Virus record (IMG/VR): IMGVR_UViG_3300046458_000019
Span: 1 to 43,969 of that record
Direction: 5' to 3' (one strand)
Source of the DNA: a virus
Length of the DNA stretch: 43,969 nt
Shown in pieces: positions 6,144 to 13,266 of the stretch. The translations under genes and the position numbers were made by a program. Within the stretch, counting starts at the first letter, position 1, and each line of letters begins with the position of its first letter. The notes below the pieces were generated by a model, which was not told the DNA's origin, did no database searches, and was given only the letters and a program-made list of their open reading frames with translations.

Positions 6144-6359
6144 ATGGACAAAGACATCTCGACCCTTCTAAGGGAAATCAAGGCGGCTACAGGTTGGAGC
6201 GAAACGCGAATAGCGTCGGAGCTGGAGACCTCTCAGCCAACAGTCAATCGAATCCTGAACGGACAGTCGCAGTGCCTCAGTAGCACGATGGCCGCTATTA
6301 GTCGCCTGCATCTTCGTCACTGCCGTAGACACCCTCAGCGTCGCCAAACGGACGCTTAA
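6144..6359 (+). CDS. Cro-like HTH repressor
   Basis: The 71-residue protein has an HTH (ETRIASELETSQPTVNRILN, residues 20-39) whose recognition region QPTVNRIL closely matches QPTINRIL in the divergent repressor. Both should read the same operators. The basic tail (RHCRRHPQRRQ) is unusual. The gene is divergent from the repressor and is the first gene of the rightward transcript. Its role would be to shut off PRM and tune early transcription. Confidence 0.75.
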   Translation: MDKDISTLLREIKAATGWSETRIASELETSQPTVNRILNGQSQCLSSTMAAISRLHLRHCRRHPQRRQTDA

Positions 6360-6514
6360 CGACACGTAGTTTGAACAACTTCCGCGGCCAAAAAGTTTCC
6401 ATGAGGCTCTTCCCTCTGGTCGATGTTTCGGTAGCAGTGAAGTTCGAAGTATCCATAAGCAGCATTGTGTAGCAGCCAACGTTTCCAAACCACATTCATT
6501 TTCGGAACAATCGC

Positions 6515-6955
6515 ATGAACGTCCAAGACGCCTTTTACGAAACCGTACGCAATGCCCCTGGCGGCTGCGCTGCCCTGGCTGTTCGTCTGGGAATGTCGGC
6601 TGCTGTGCTGCGCAACAAGGCTAATCCGAACAACCTCGGCAACGTGGTCTCGCTCGACGACGCAGACCGCGTCATGGCCCTGACTGAAGATTACTCGGTC
6701 CTCCACGCCCTTGCTCAGGCCCATGGCTTCGTCTGCACCAAGATCGACGAACAGCCAGCCGACGACATGGCGGTGCTCGAATCCGGTAGCGCGGTTTGGG
6801 CGTCGGTCGGCGCTCTGGGGGCTGCGGTTCACCAAGCACTGGCCGACGGCAAGATCGATCGACACGAAGTGAAGGCGATCGAGACTGCCACGTTTGCCGC
6901 ATTTCGCCCCATGATGCAGCTGCTGGCCCGCGTGAATGGGATGGCCGAGAAATGA
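6515..6955 (+). CDS. Phage regulatory protein, CII family (CP76 type)
   Basis: The 146-residue protein begins MNVQDAFYETVRNAPGGCAA and contains the SAAVLRNKANPNN segment (residues 29-41). These are hallmarks of the phage regulatory CII/CP76 family (PF06892), HTH-containing regulators of the lysis-lysogeny decision. A region near 70-76 (HALAQAH) and a helical C-terminus complete the usual length. The ribosome binding site is weak. Its stop overlaps the next start (ATGA). Possible targets are an integrase or repressor-establishment promoter, which I could not identify. Confidence 0.75.
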   Translation: MNVQDAFYETVRNAPGGCAALAVRLGMSAAVLRNKANPNNLGNVVSLDDADRVMALTEDYSVLHALAQAHGFVCTKIDEQPADDMAVLESGSAVWASVGALGAAVHQALADGKIDRHEVKAIETATFAAFRPMMQLLARVNGMAEK

Positions 6956-7335
6956 AGCGCCGCTCTTTCGACCGCGCCGCACTGGCACAGCTGAACGACC
7001 AGATCCTGCAGCTGCTCGCACAGGGCCAGCAAAGTGCTGAAGGCCTCGCTCGGGTAACCGGGTTCTCCGGCTCGACCATCCGTGCGCGCCTGTCCGAGCT
7101 GCGCCTGATAGGCAAAGCGCACTGTGTCCAGGATCCGTCTTCGAAATTGGGCGCTCGCTTTTTCTGGCATGCCGGCGCAGGCGAGGGCGTCAGGACTGTC
7201 GACTCTCCGGCCCTCTCGCTCGCGACGGCCTACCAGGTCACGCTCAAGGTCTATCCGATTGAGAACCGTCGCGATCCTCTCGTCACTGCGCTGTTCGGCC
7301 CGGCTAACTGCGCGTCTGTACAGGTGGCCGCATGA
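6952..7335 (+). CDS. Winged-helix-type hypothetical protein
   Basis: The 127-residue product has an N-terminal helical region (QLNDQILQLLAQG) followed by EGLARVTGFSGSTIRARLSE and LRLIGK (residues 28-53), which looks like a winged-helix DNA-binding domain. The C-terminus is poorly conserved in pattern. The ATG at 6952 overlaps the CII-family stop and was chosen over an upstream start at 6796 that lies inside that gene. It may be an accessory regulator of replication or early transcription. Confidence 0.6.
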   Translation: MKRRSFDRAALAQLNDQILQLLAQGQQSAEGLARVTGFSGSTIRARLSELRLIGKAHCVQDPSSKLGARFFWHAGAGEGVRTVDSPALSLATAYQVTLKVYPIENRRDPLVTALFGPANCASVQVAA

Positions 7336-7556
7336 ACATCGACAACATCCGCATTAAAGCCGTCGAGTCGGCGCGCGCATGCACTGGCTGCATGTTCATC
7401 GAGCAGCCGTCTTATGAGTGTGTGGCCCTGTGCAAGCAGCTGGCGAAGCGCGGTTTGCCTGATTGTGAGGACAAGGCGCCGAGCGGCAAAGAATACATCT
7501 ACGTCCTGGACGAGTCGGACCCGCGCCAGATGACGCTGTTGGAAGGAAATCATTAA
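7332..7556 (+). CDS. Small cysteine-containing hypothetical protein
   Basis: The 74-residue protein contains five Cys (ACTGCMFIEQ, YECVALCKQL, PDCEDK) that could bind zinc. It is coupled on both sides (ATGA at 7332, TAATG at 7556). Its position before the replication gene is typical of small accessory genes. No family is recognised. Confidence 0.6.
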   Translation: MNIDNIRIKAVESARACTGCMFIEQPSYECVALCKQLAKRGLPDCEDKAPSGKEYIYVLDESDPRQMTLLEGNH

Positions 7557-8443
7557 TGGCCCGCGCACGCAACATCAAGCCTGGCTTCTTCACCAACGAA
7601 GAGTTGGTTGAACTCCCGTTCGCAACCCGCCTGCTGTTCATCGGCTTGTGGACGATCGCTGACCGCGAAGGCCGCCTGGAGGATAAGCCTAAGCGCATCA
7701 AGATGAACTTGTTCCCGGCCGACGAGATCAACGTCGATGAGGCACTGAATGAGCTCCAGGCTTCTGGCTTCCTTGCTCGGTATGAACTGGATGGAGGCCG
7801 GTTTATCCAGGTGCTGGCATTCAGGAAGCACCAGAATCCCCACAAGGATGAAAAGGCTAGTTCTATACCTGCAATGGGCGAGCACGGTGCAAGCACGGTG
7901 CAAGCACCAGAGTCCAACTGTGGCAATCCTGCTGATTCTCCGATTCCTGATTCTCCGAAACCCGAACCCCTCACCACAACCGGCGCTAGCGCGCCTGGCG
8001 GCGGTGGCGATGATGATCCCCACGAAACCGGGAGTCCCAAGGCGGCGCCGCTTCCTGCTCGCCAAGCCCTGCCAGAGCCTAACAGCCCCGCCCTGGACCT
8101 GACGCTGGCTCTTCGCCCGCTGGGTGTTTCGGCTCTGTCGACGCATCCGACTGTGATCGCCTGGGCCGACGCCGGGGTTACCGTCGACGTTCTGGCCGAG
8201 GCGGTGCGAATGGCGCGCGAGACAAAGGGCAGCGCCACTTTGTCGCCGAACTATCTCGCCCCGATCGTCGAGCGCCTGCTCAACCCTCCGCCTGGCACGA
8301 AGCCGAGCGGCAGGGCCCAGTTGTCGCAGAAGTTCAACTTCGACGGCGTCGATCGGTCCGGCGACCGGGCCGCGATGGAAGCCTCGATGGCTCGCCACGG
8401 CGTGATGACCGCTGACGGCGATGACGACAACATTCCACTGTGA
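7556..8443 (+). CDS. Phage replication initiator / replisome organiser-like protein
   Basis: The 295-residue product begins MARARNIKPGFFTNEELVEL. Residues 1-100 resemble the winged-helix N-terminal domain of phage replisome organisers (FATRLLFIGLWTIADREGRL, then the KRIKMNLFPAD region). A Pro/Gly-rich linker spans about 105-180. The C-terminal domain (THPTVIAWADAGVTVDVLAE, then LSPNYLAPIVERLL) is DnaT-like. The next gene encodes a DnaC-like loader, so the pair probably recruits the host DnaB helicase to the phage origin. The gene itself may contain the origin, as in lambda O, but I saw no clear iterons. Confidence 0.7.
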   Translation: MARARNIKPGFFTNEELVELPFATRLLFIGLWTIADREGRLEDKPKRIKMNLFPADEINVDEALNELQASGFLARYELDGGRFIQVLAFRKHQNPHKDEKASSIPAMGEHGASTVQAPESNCGNPADSPIPDSPKPEPLTTTGASAPGGGGDDDPHETGSPKAAPLPARQALPEPNSPALDLTLALRPLGVSALSTHPTVIAWADAGVTVDVLAEAVRMARETKGSATLSPNYLAPIVERLLNPPPGTKPSGRAQLSQKFNFDGVDRSGDRAAMEASMARHGVMTADGDDDNIPL

Positions 8444-8454
8444 TGGAGACGACC

Positions 8455-9246
8455 ATGGAACACACCGAAAGCCTCATTCCAACGTTCGGCGCCCGCATGG
8501 GGATGTTGTCCGGATCCTGCGAGCAGCACGGCCCGGCCGAGGTTCTGGTTCGCGCTGGTAGCGCCTGGCATTGCCCTCGCTGCCTGGACGCTGAGCTGGC
8601 GGCCGACTTCGCCCGCCGCGCGGCAGCTGATCGCGCCATCACGCTTATGACCGCAGCGACGATCCCAGCGAAGTACGTCGACCAGCAGTTCGTCGCGTCA
8701 ACGCCCGAGCAGAAAGCCGTTCGCCGCCAGGCTCGCATGTTCCGCGACTTTATTCTCCGTGAACCGGCTTGGGCGACCCTGATCATGATCGGCATCACCG
8801 GTACAGGCAAGACCCTGCTGGCCTGCGAGATCGCGCAGTCGCTCATCAAGAACGCCGCACGCTCGATTCGCTACATCACCGCCAACGGGATGATCAGCGA
8901 GATTCAGGCAAGCTACGGTCGCGAAGGCAAGAGCGAGGAGGGCGAGATCCTTCGCTTCCTGCAGTACGAGGTCCTGATCCTCGACGAGATTGACGCGATT
9001 CGCTCGAGCGGCAACGCTTCGCTCCTCCTAACGGAGATCGTCAACCGCCGTTACAACGAAAACAAACCGGTTATCGCGATCAGCAATCAGCCGCTGGCCG
9101 ATCTGGCGAAGTTTGTCGGCGACCGCGTGCACAGCCGCCTTCACGAAAACGCTTTCGTCTGCGCCTTTACCTGGGCTGACGCTCGCAAGGCTGCGCCGGC
9201 GCCATCGGCAGAAGTTCACCAGATTGCGGACGGGAGGCGCGCATGA
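8455..9246 (+). CDS. DnaC-like helicase loader (AAA+ ATPase)
   Basis: The 263-residue protein has a probable zinc element (C near 20 and HCPRC near 40), a Walker A GITGTGKT (about 113-120), a Walker B LILDEID (about 174-180) and an ISNQPL sensor-like motif. This is the DnaC/IstB-type ATPase that loads DnaB helicase. The ATG at 8455 is preferred because GGAG lies seven bases upstream. In-frame GTG 8440 and ATG 8443 overlap the previous stop and have poor sites. It follows the replication initiator and precedes NinG. Confidence 0.8.
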   Translation: MEHTESLIPTFGARMGMLSGSCEQHGPAEVLVRAGSAWHCPRCLDAELAADFARRAAADRAITLMTAATIPAKYVDQQFVASTPEQKAVRRQARMFRDFILREPAWATLIMIGITGTGKTLLACEIAQSLIKNAARSIRYITANGMISEIQASYGREGKSEEGEILRFLQYEVLILDEIDAIRSSGNASLLLTEIVNRRYNENKPVIAISNQPLADLAKFVGDRVHSRLHENAFVCAFTWADARKAAPAPSAEVHQIADGRRA

Positions 9247-9332
9247 CCAAGCAAGAAATCCACGCCCAGCGCGCCGCTGCGCTTCTGATCCTGCTGGCCA
9301 AGATGAGGGCCGGTGTCAAGGTGGCGGCATGA
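9243..9332 (+). CDS. 29-residue microprotein
   Basis: The frame MTKQEIHAQRAAALLILLAK plus nine residues starts after a strong GGGAGG. It overlaps the previous stop and the next start by four bases each. It may be a real microprotein or only a translational coupler. No function is evident. Confidence 0.45.
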   Translation: MTKQEIHAQRAAALLILLAKMRAGVKVAA

Positions 9333-10018
9333 ACGGCTCGACGCTGACCCGCAAGACGCCAATGCGCCGCACCGGCATTAAGGCCAAAGCGCCGACCGCC
9401 GGCGCTGGCTTGCTGCGTGTCGACGCGGTGCAGCGCGCAACCAAGAAGCGCAAATGCGCCATCAAGGAATGCCGCACCGAGTTCGCGCCCTCCGCCCCGT
9501 TCGTGAAATGGTGCTCTCCGGCCTGCGGAACTGCGATCGCTCTCGCAAAGCTGGCGAAGCAGAAGGCCGCTGTGGCGCGTGCCGACCGGGCCGAGACGAA
9601 GCGCAAGCTCGACGGCATGAAAACGATCCCGCAGTTGAAGGCTGAAGCGCAGAAGGTCTTCAACGAGTACGTGCGGTTACGCGACCTGGCGGCCGGGCAT
9701 GGCTGCATCTGCTGCGGAAAATTCGCCACCGCGGCCGCGCTCGCCCAGCCTGGCGGCGCCTATGACGCCTGCCACTACCGCAGCCGGGGCAGCGCCGACC
9801 ATCTGCGCTTCGACGAGCGGAACGTGCACCTCGGGCTCAAGGACTGCAACACCTGGGGCCACGTCGACTACCGCGGTGGCCTGATATCCCGGATTGGCCT
9901 AGAGGCGGTCGAGACGCTGGAAGCGGACAACACGAGCCGCAAATGGACGCGCGAGTACCTGGAAAGCATCAAGACCACCTACCGGGCCAAGATCAAAGAA
10001 CTGAAGGAGACAGCATGA
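9329..10018 (+). CDS. ninG: NinG (Rap) recombination endonuclease
   Basis: The 229-residue protein has the NinG (PF05766) layout: an N-terminal zinc element (KRKCAIKECRTEF...KWCSPACG, about 31-65), a charged helical middle, and a C-terminal HNH-like part (GCICCG, then DACHYRSRGSADHLRFDERN, then NVHLGLKDCNTWGHVDYRGG). In lambda, NinG/Rap cuts branched recombination intermediates. The start overlaps the previous stop (ATGA). Confidence 0.85.
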   Translation: MNGSTLTRKTPMRRTGIKAKAPTAGAGLLRVDAVQRATKKRKCAIKECRTEFAPSAPFVKWCSPACGTAIALAKLAKQKAAVARADRAETKRKLDGMKTIPQLKAEAQKVFNEYVRLRDLAAGHGCICCGKFATAAALAQPGGAYDACHYRSRGSADHLRFDERNVHLGLKDCNTWGHVDYRGGLISRIGLEAVETLEADNTSRKWTREYLESIKTTYRAKIKELKETA

Positions 10019-10509
10019 AGAAGTCGCGCAACAAGAAGTACCAGGGCCCGAAGTACGTCTGCCGTAACGTGCTGACGACCGTCTTCGGCGGCATGGGCAG
10101 CGCGCACGGCGAGCACTTGCGCGAGCTGCAGATCAAGAATCACCTCGCCATGGCGGAAATGGCGCAGGGGCGCGGCACCCGGGAACAGTGGAATCAGATC
10201 GTCGGCGCTATCAACATGGCGAACATCCTCTGCGAGCAGGGTATCGGTGACGAGTTCCGCGAGAAGACCATTGACGCCCGGAATGCCATGCTGGCGGTAG
10301 GGAAGCGAGCAGTAAAGAACGGCGATCGCTTCGTGTTCACCGGCGCCGAGCTGCAGGCGATCAATGAAGCGCTGGACTGCCACGACGCCCAGCTCGAGAA
10401 CTCCCGGGCGATCGACGTTGACCGGGCAGCAATGGAAGTCGAGCGCCGGGTGCGCCACCGCATCAACAGCACGAGCGTGATGCGTGAGATCCGCAAGGAG
10501 GCTGCCTGA
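10015..10509 (+). CDS. Conserved phage hypothetical protein
   Basis: The 164-residue, largely helical protein begins MKKSRNKKYQGPKYVCRNVL and contains HLRELQIKNHLAMAEMAQGR. I know this pattern from hypothetical genes of other betaproteobacterial phages but not its function. AAGGAGA precedes the start, which overlaps the ninG stop. It ends TGATG into the next gene. Confidence 0.6.
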   Translation: MKKSRNKKYQGPKYVCRNVLTTVFGGMGSAHGEHLRELQIKNHLAMAEMAQGRGTREQWNQIVGAINMANILCEQGIGDEFREKTIDARNAMLAVGKRAVKNGDRFVFTGAELQAINEALDCHDAQLENSRAIDVDRAAMEVERRVRHRINSTSVMREIRKEAA

Positions 10510-10748
10510 TGCGCTGCCCGAATCCTGACCACATCTGCGGCTACTGCACTGAGTTCACTGTAAAGGACGCGGAACCGGAGTATGCCGAGCTCGGCATGGG
10601 CCGCTGTCATGGGTACGAGCAGGATGTGACGTCGCCCAAGCGTTACGTTGTATGGGATGAGAAGTGCATCCTGTTCGTGCGGGACAAACGGAATATTGCG
10701 GCGCGGCGCCGTTTTGTGGAGGAGCGCCGCGCGTCGGCCGAGACTTAA
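10509..10748 (+). CDS. Small cysteine-rich hypothetical protein
   Basis: The 79-residue protein has a possible zinc-binding set (MRCPNPDHICGYCTEF, then RCHGYE, then EKCILF). The start overlaps the previous stop and the end overlaps the convergent gene by four bases. A similar Cys pattern is common in small proteins near phage late regulators. The function is unknown. Confidence 0.6.
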   Translation: MRCPNPDHICGYCTEFTVKDAEPEYAELGMGRCHGYEQDVTSPKRYVVWDEKCILFVRDKRNIAARRRFVEERRASAET

Positions 10749-11023
10749 ATCGTCAGACGTTGCCAGCAAAGGTCGCCGCCGGCCATGAGCTTTACGCGCT
10801 CGCCGTCGGCGAAACTCGCGGCGCGTCGCAAGGCCGAATCGCTGATTAAGCGCTGATTCGCATGGAAGTTGGCGTCCAAGACCGGCTCACCTGGGTTTAG
10901 CTCTGCCAGCGCGCTCTTCGTAACACGGCCGGCGCGCCAGTTCGTGCCGCTATAGAACGAGAAGTCGTACGAATCCTCTTCTGGATTGTGAGTGATATTG
11001 CGGATTTCTCCTTGCTGGGTCAT
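10745..11023 (-). CDS. Reverse-strand single gene (possible DUF1488-like moron)
   Basis: The 92-residue product begins MTQQGEIRNITHNPEEDSYD. Its middle (RVTKSALAELNPGE...FHANQRLISDSALRRA) loosely resembles DUF1488 small proteins. It is the only leftward gene within the rightward block and has a good AGGAG site. Such insertions in other phages are often expressed independently, in some cases in the lysogen. The function is unknown. Confidence 0.6.
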   Translation of the reverse strand: MTQQGEIRNITHNPEEDSYDFSFYSGTNWRAGRVTKSALAELNPGEPVLDANFHANQRLISDSALRRAASFADGERVKLMAGGDLCWQRLTI

Positions 11024-11071
11024 CGAGACTCCTGGCTGTTAAGGTACTCCAATGCTGGGCGAAAACTGTGC

Positions 11072-11127
11072 AGTTGTAAACCAGTAAACAGCTAGATTGC
11101 AACAGAGAGAAAACGGTATAAAAAATT
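11072..11127 (+). promoter_or_regulatory. AT-rich intergenic promoter region before the late-regulator candidate
   Basis: This gap between divergent genes holds TTGCAA (11097-11102) and a TATAAA-like block (11117-11122). The spacing of 14 is short, so another hexamer in the A-rich run may be used. It probably serves the gene at 11198. Confidence 0.3.
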
Positions 11128-11197
11128 AGTGAATGACTGCCGGAAATTTCCAGTCGGCACCCTGTAAACTTACGGTGTAGCTCAACAGGAGAAAGTC

Positions 11198-11626
11198 ATG
11201 AACGCGATCGCGACAGCAAGCATGTTTCAGAGCCCGAACCTGCGCCGTGTTCGTCGCGAGGAAGCGGCTCAACCGGCATTCAACAAGCCTGACCCATACG
11301 CTCAGCTGATGGCCTGCTGGGTCGACTTCATGCGCGTGGACGACCGTGACCTGGGTGCCGGCGGGATGAAGCTGGAAGGCGAGGCCGGGCCCGACTACAA
11401 CGTCAACGATGCACAACGTGCGGCAGACCTGAAGATCGGTGAAGCAGTGGGCGCAATGGTCGATAGCCTGACCATGCAGCATCGCTGGGCCATCTATAAA
11501 AGCCAGCGCATCGCAACCGTTTGGCGCTTCCCGAACGCCGACTACGAGGCTGTGCTGATGGCTGCTCGCGACGACCTAGAAGAAAAGTTGAAGAAGAACG
11601 TTGCAACTCGGCTGTATTGGGCGTAA
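11198..11626 (+). CDS. Candidate late-gene regulator (antitermination position)
   Basis: The 142-residue protein begins MNAIATASMFQSPNLRRVRR. Its C-terminal half (MVDSLTMQHRWAIYKSQRIA, then TVWRFPNADYEAVLMAA and RDDLEEKLKK) resembles the helical regions of small antiterminator or sigma-like late regulators. I could not assign a family. A strong AGGAG site precedes the start. A terminator at 11671, a tRNA-like structure and a second terminator follow before the late genes, which fits a Q-type regulator acting on downstream terminators. Confidence 0.5.
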   Translation: MNAIATASMFQSPNLRRVRREEAAQPAFNKPDPYAQLMACWVDFMRVDDRDLGAGGMKLEGEAGPDYNVNDAQRAADLKIGEAVGAMVDSLTMQHRWAIYKSQRIATVWRFPNADYEAVLMAARDDLEEKLKKNVATRLYWA

Positions 11627-11670
11627 ACTGCGAATCACTGGGGGACTTTTGTCGCCCAAAGAAAAGCAAA

Positions 11671-11695
11671 GCCCGCCAACTTCGGCGGGTTTTTG
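11671..11695 (+). terminator. Rho-independent terminator after the late-regulator candidate
   Basis: CCCGCC/GGCGGG with a six-base loop is followed by five T. It lies 45 bases after the stop at 11626. Confidence 0.85.
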
Positions 11696-11755
11696 CGTTT
11701 ACGGCCCACTTAGCAGATAGCTCTGGGGCTCGCGTCACTCTCACGATACGAGAGA

Positions 11756-11865
11756 CCACATCACAGAGGTACTCTGCAAGGCGCGCGGGTATGCCGGCGA
11801 ATCCGGCACACGGCCAAGTGGAAGATGGGAGAAAGCTGGTTCGAATCCAGCCCTCTGTAATGTGG
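11756..11865 (+). other. tRNA-like structure, probably degenerate or atypical
   Basis: ACAGAGG (11763-11769) pairs with CCTCTGT (11852-11858) as a seven-base acceptor-like stem. A perfect T-arm (GCTGG TTCGAAT CCAGC, 11835-11851) abuts it. A five-base stem with a seven-base loop (TGCCG/CGGCA, 11792-11808) sits where an anticodon arm would be, with GAA in the loop, but the base before it is C instead of the invariant U. The D-arm is weak and the variable region is 26 bases. The outer stem extends through CCACAT/ATGTGG to 14 pairs with one mismatch. Lambdoid phages often carry tRNAs between the late regulator and late genes. This one may be a decayed tRNA or a regulatory RNA. Confidence 0.4.
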
Positions 11866-11948
11866 TGGGCGTTGCCCTACGTCTGCGCAGACTGAGCCCT
11901 GGCCGACGTCTACCACTACTTGTCTCCTCCAGCCACTAACTGGACTTC

Positions 11949-11987
11949 GCCGCCTGTCGCAGCAATGCTCGGGCGGCTTTTCTTTTT
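11949..11987 (+). terminator. Rho-independent terminator upstream of the late genes
   Basis: GCCGCC (11949-11954) pairs with GGCGGC (11972-11977) around a 17-base loop that can form a small inner hairpin. TTTTCTTTTT follows. It ends 13 bases before the next gene, so late transcription from upstream must read through it or start nearby. Confidence 0.65.
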
Positions 11988-11999
11988 CTGAGGTGCGCG

Positions 12000-12212
12000 A
12001 TGCACGAGTACGACAGCGGCAATATCAAGTGTATGGCTGACTGCTACATGCTCGACTACGAGCGCGAGTACGCCGCCTTCGGTCGACTCCAGCGCGAGAG
12101 AGAGCTGCCAATACTCCTAGCTGCAGTCCTCAAAGAGCTGCGTTGCTTGCGGGCCGAACTCAAGGCAGAGCGAGAAGCGGCAACCACTCTTTTCCGTTTG
12201 ACCGGGAGCTGA
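12000..12212 (+). CDS. Small helical hypothetical protein
   Basis: The 70-residue protein begins MHEYDSGNIKCMADCYMLDY and continues as a charged helix (VLKELRCLRAELKAEREA) that may form a coiled coil. GAGGTG precedes the start. It is the first gene after the terminator and tRNA-like region. Confidence 0.55.
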   Translation: MHEYDSGNIKCMADCYMLDYEREYAAFGRLQRERELPILLAAVLKELRCLRAELKAEREAATTLFRLTGS

Positions 12213-12215
12213 GCC

Positions 12216-12317
12216 ATGCACATCACCCTCGCAGCAGAGCGCACCTGGTTGATGGTCCTGATCCAGCTGGAGAAGGACCGCATCGCACTCCAGTCCGAAG
12301 GGATCGGTGTCGCATGA
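12216..12317 (+). CDS. 33-residue microprotein
   Basis: The frame MHITLAAERTWLMVLIQLEK plus 13 residues overlaps the next start as ATGA. A GGGAGC site lies upstream. The repeated coupling supports translation, but the function is unknown. Confidence 0.4.
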   Translation: MHITLAAERTWLMVLIQLEKDRIALQSEGIGVA

Positions 12318-12544
12318 GCCCTATCGCCGAGGCCTACAAGGGCGTGCTGATCCGCGCGATCACTGGCAAGCGGCCTTCGATGGTCGTGCCGATCTACGAC
12401 GAGCAGAAGCTGAATGCGCTGTGCGAGCAGCTGGCCCGCGCTGAACGCGTAGGCGACCTGTTCGCCCACAAGGGCTACGCAAAGGCCGGCGACCCGATCG
12501 ACAAGACGGCCGCCTCTCTGCCGCTACCCCTTCGCCCACGATGA
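12314..12544 (+). CDS. Hypothetical protein upstream of HNH
   Basis: The 76-residue protein begins MSPIAEAYKGVLIRAITGKR, with a helical middle (EQKLNALCEQLARAERVGDL). The start overlaps the previous stop, and its stop overlaps the HNH start (ATGA at 12541). No domain is recognised. Confidence 0.5.
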   Translation: MSPIAEAYKGVLIRAITGKRPSMVVPIYDEQKLNALCEQLARAERVGDLFAHKGYAKAGDPIDKTAASLPLPLRPR

Positions 12545-12858
12545 AACTCACCACCCTGAAGTCCCGCCTGCAGGTGGCGGGTCAGCGCATCGCCACGCTC
12601 GCGCCCCAGCGCCCGAACACAATCCAGCGTAAGCGAGGATGGGCCGGCGTACAGGATCGAGAGCGCATCCGCAAGCGCGACTGCGGCCTGTGCCAGGAGT
12701 GCAAGAGGCAAGGGCGCACCACCGTAGGCCACCCCGTTGACCACATCGTCCCACTGTGGGACGGCGGCAGCGACGACGATAGCAATAAAGAAACCCTCTG
12801 CGTTCCCTGTCACGACGCCAAGACGGCGCGCGAAGCAAAGCAGCGGGTGAGAGGCTGA
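12541..12858 (+). CDS. HNH endonuclease of the packaging module
   Basis: The 105-residue protein has the HNH fold: CGLCQEC (about 48-54), VDHIVPLWDGG (about 66-76) and an N...LCVPCH zinc half (about 82-91). Small HNH proteins just upstream of the terminase of HK97-type phages stimulate TerL-dependent cleavage at cos. Its place directly before TerS and TerL fits that role. Confidence 0.85.
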   Translation: MKLTTLKSRLQVAGQRIATLAPQRPNTIQRKRGWAGVQDRERIRKRDCGLCQECKRQGRTTVGHPVDHIVPLWDGGSDDDSNKETLCVPCHDAKTAREAKQRVRG

Positions 12859-12953
12859 GGGGGAGGGGCCATGAAAAGTCGAGGCGATCCACGGACCGAC
12901 ACCGCATAGTCCCCCACGCGCAAAAAAATCCCCTCTATCAAATAGGAAATCAA
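12859..12953. other. Candidate cos region between HNH and small terminase
   Basis: This 95-base gap holds G-rich (12859-12868) and C-rich (12910-12914, 12930-12933) tracts and a seven-A run, with no gene. In HNH-associated cos phages the cohesive end site lies near this position. No cleavage site can be read from sequence alone. Confidence 0.35.
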
Positions 12954-13256
12954 ATGGCCGGTGTTAAAGGACGCAGCGGCGGCGCACGCCCTGGCGCCGG
13001 CCGGAAGAAGAAACCCGAGAACGAAGGGACTGAATTTGCGGCATCGACGGTCGGCAAGTCGCCGCTGGAGGTGCTGGAGTTCTTCATGAACGATCCGGAA
13101 GTGCCGGTCGCCCTCCGACTGAAGGCCGCCGGCCTTGCAGCGCCGTTCAAGCATAAGAAGCTGGGCGAAAGCGGCAAGACCCCAGAGAAGCCGGTCGGCG
13201 AGACGTCGAGCAGGTTCGCCACACGGAGAGGCCCAGGCGCCGCCGTTAAGCATTAG
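12954..13256 (+). CDS. terS: Terminase small subunit
   Basis: The 100-residue protein begins MAGVKGRSGGARPGAGRKKK, the basic N-terminus typical of phage small terminases. A helical segment follows (PEVPVALRLKAAGLAAPFKH). The start follows AGGAA, and the gene lies 10 bases before TerL. The small subunit recognises the packaging site and recruits TerL. At 100 residues it is at the short end for the family. Confidence 0.75.
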   Translation: MAGVKGRSGGARPGAGRKKKPENEGTEFAASTVGKSPLEVLEFFMNDPEVPVALRLKAAGLAAPFKHKKLGESGKTPEKPVGETSSRFATRRGPGAAVKH

Positions 13257-13266
13257 GAGTTGACAC

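Noticed and set aside
6136-6151. Third LexA box at the Cro-like start (CTGT-N8-ACAA)
   Set aside because: The last base of the right half-site is wrong and the site lies within the coding start, so it is probably chance.
7556-8443. Replication origin iterons inside the initiator gene
   Set aside because: I looked for tandem repeats in the linker-coding part and found only codon-level repetition such as GCAAGCACGGT twice near 7890, which is too short to claim.
11617-11659. TTGGGCG/CGCCCAA inverted repeat as a terminator
   Set aside because: The loop is about 30 bases and no T-run follows; the hairpin at 11671 is the clear terminator.
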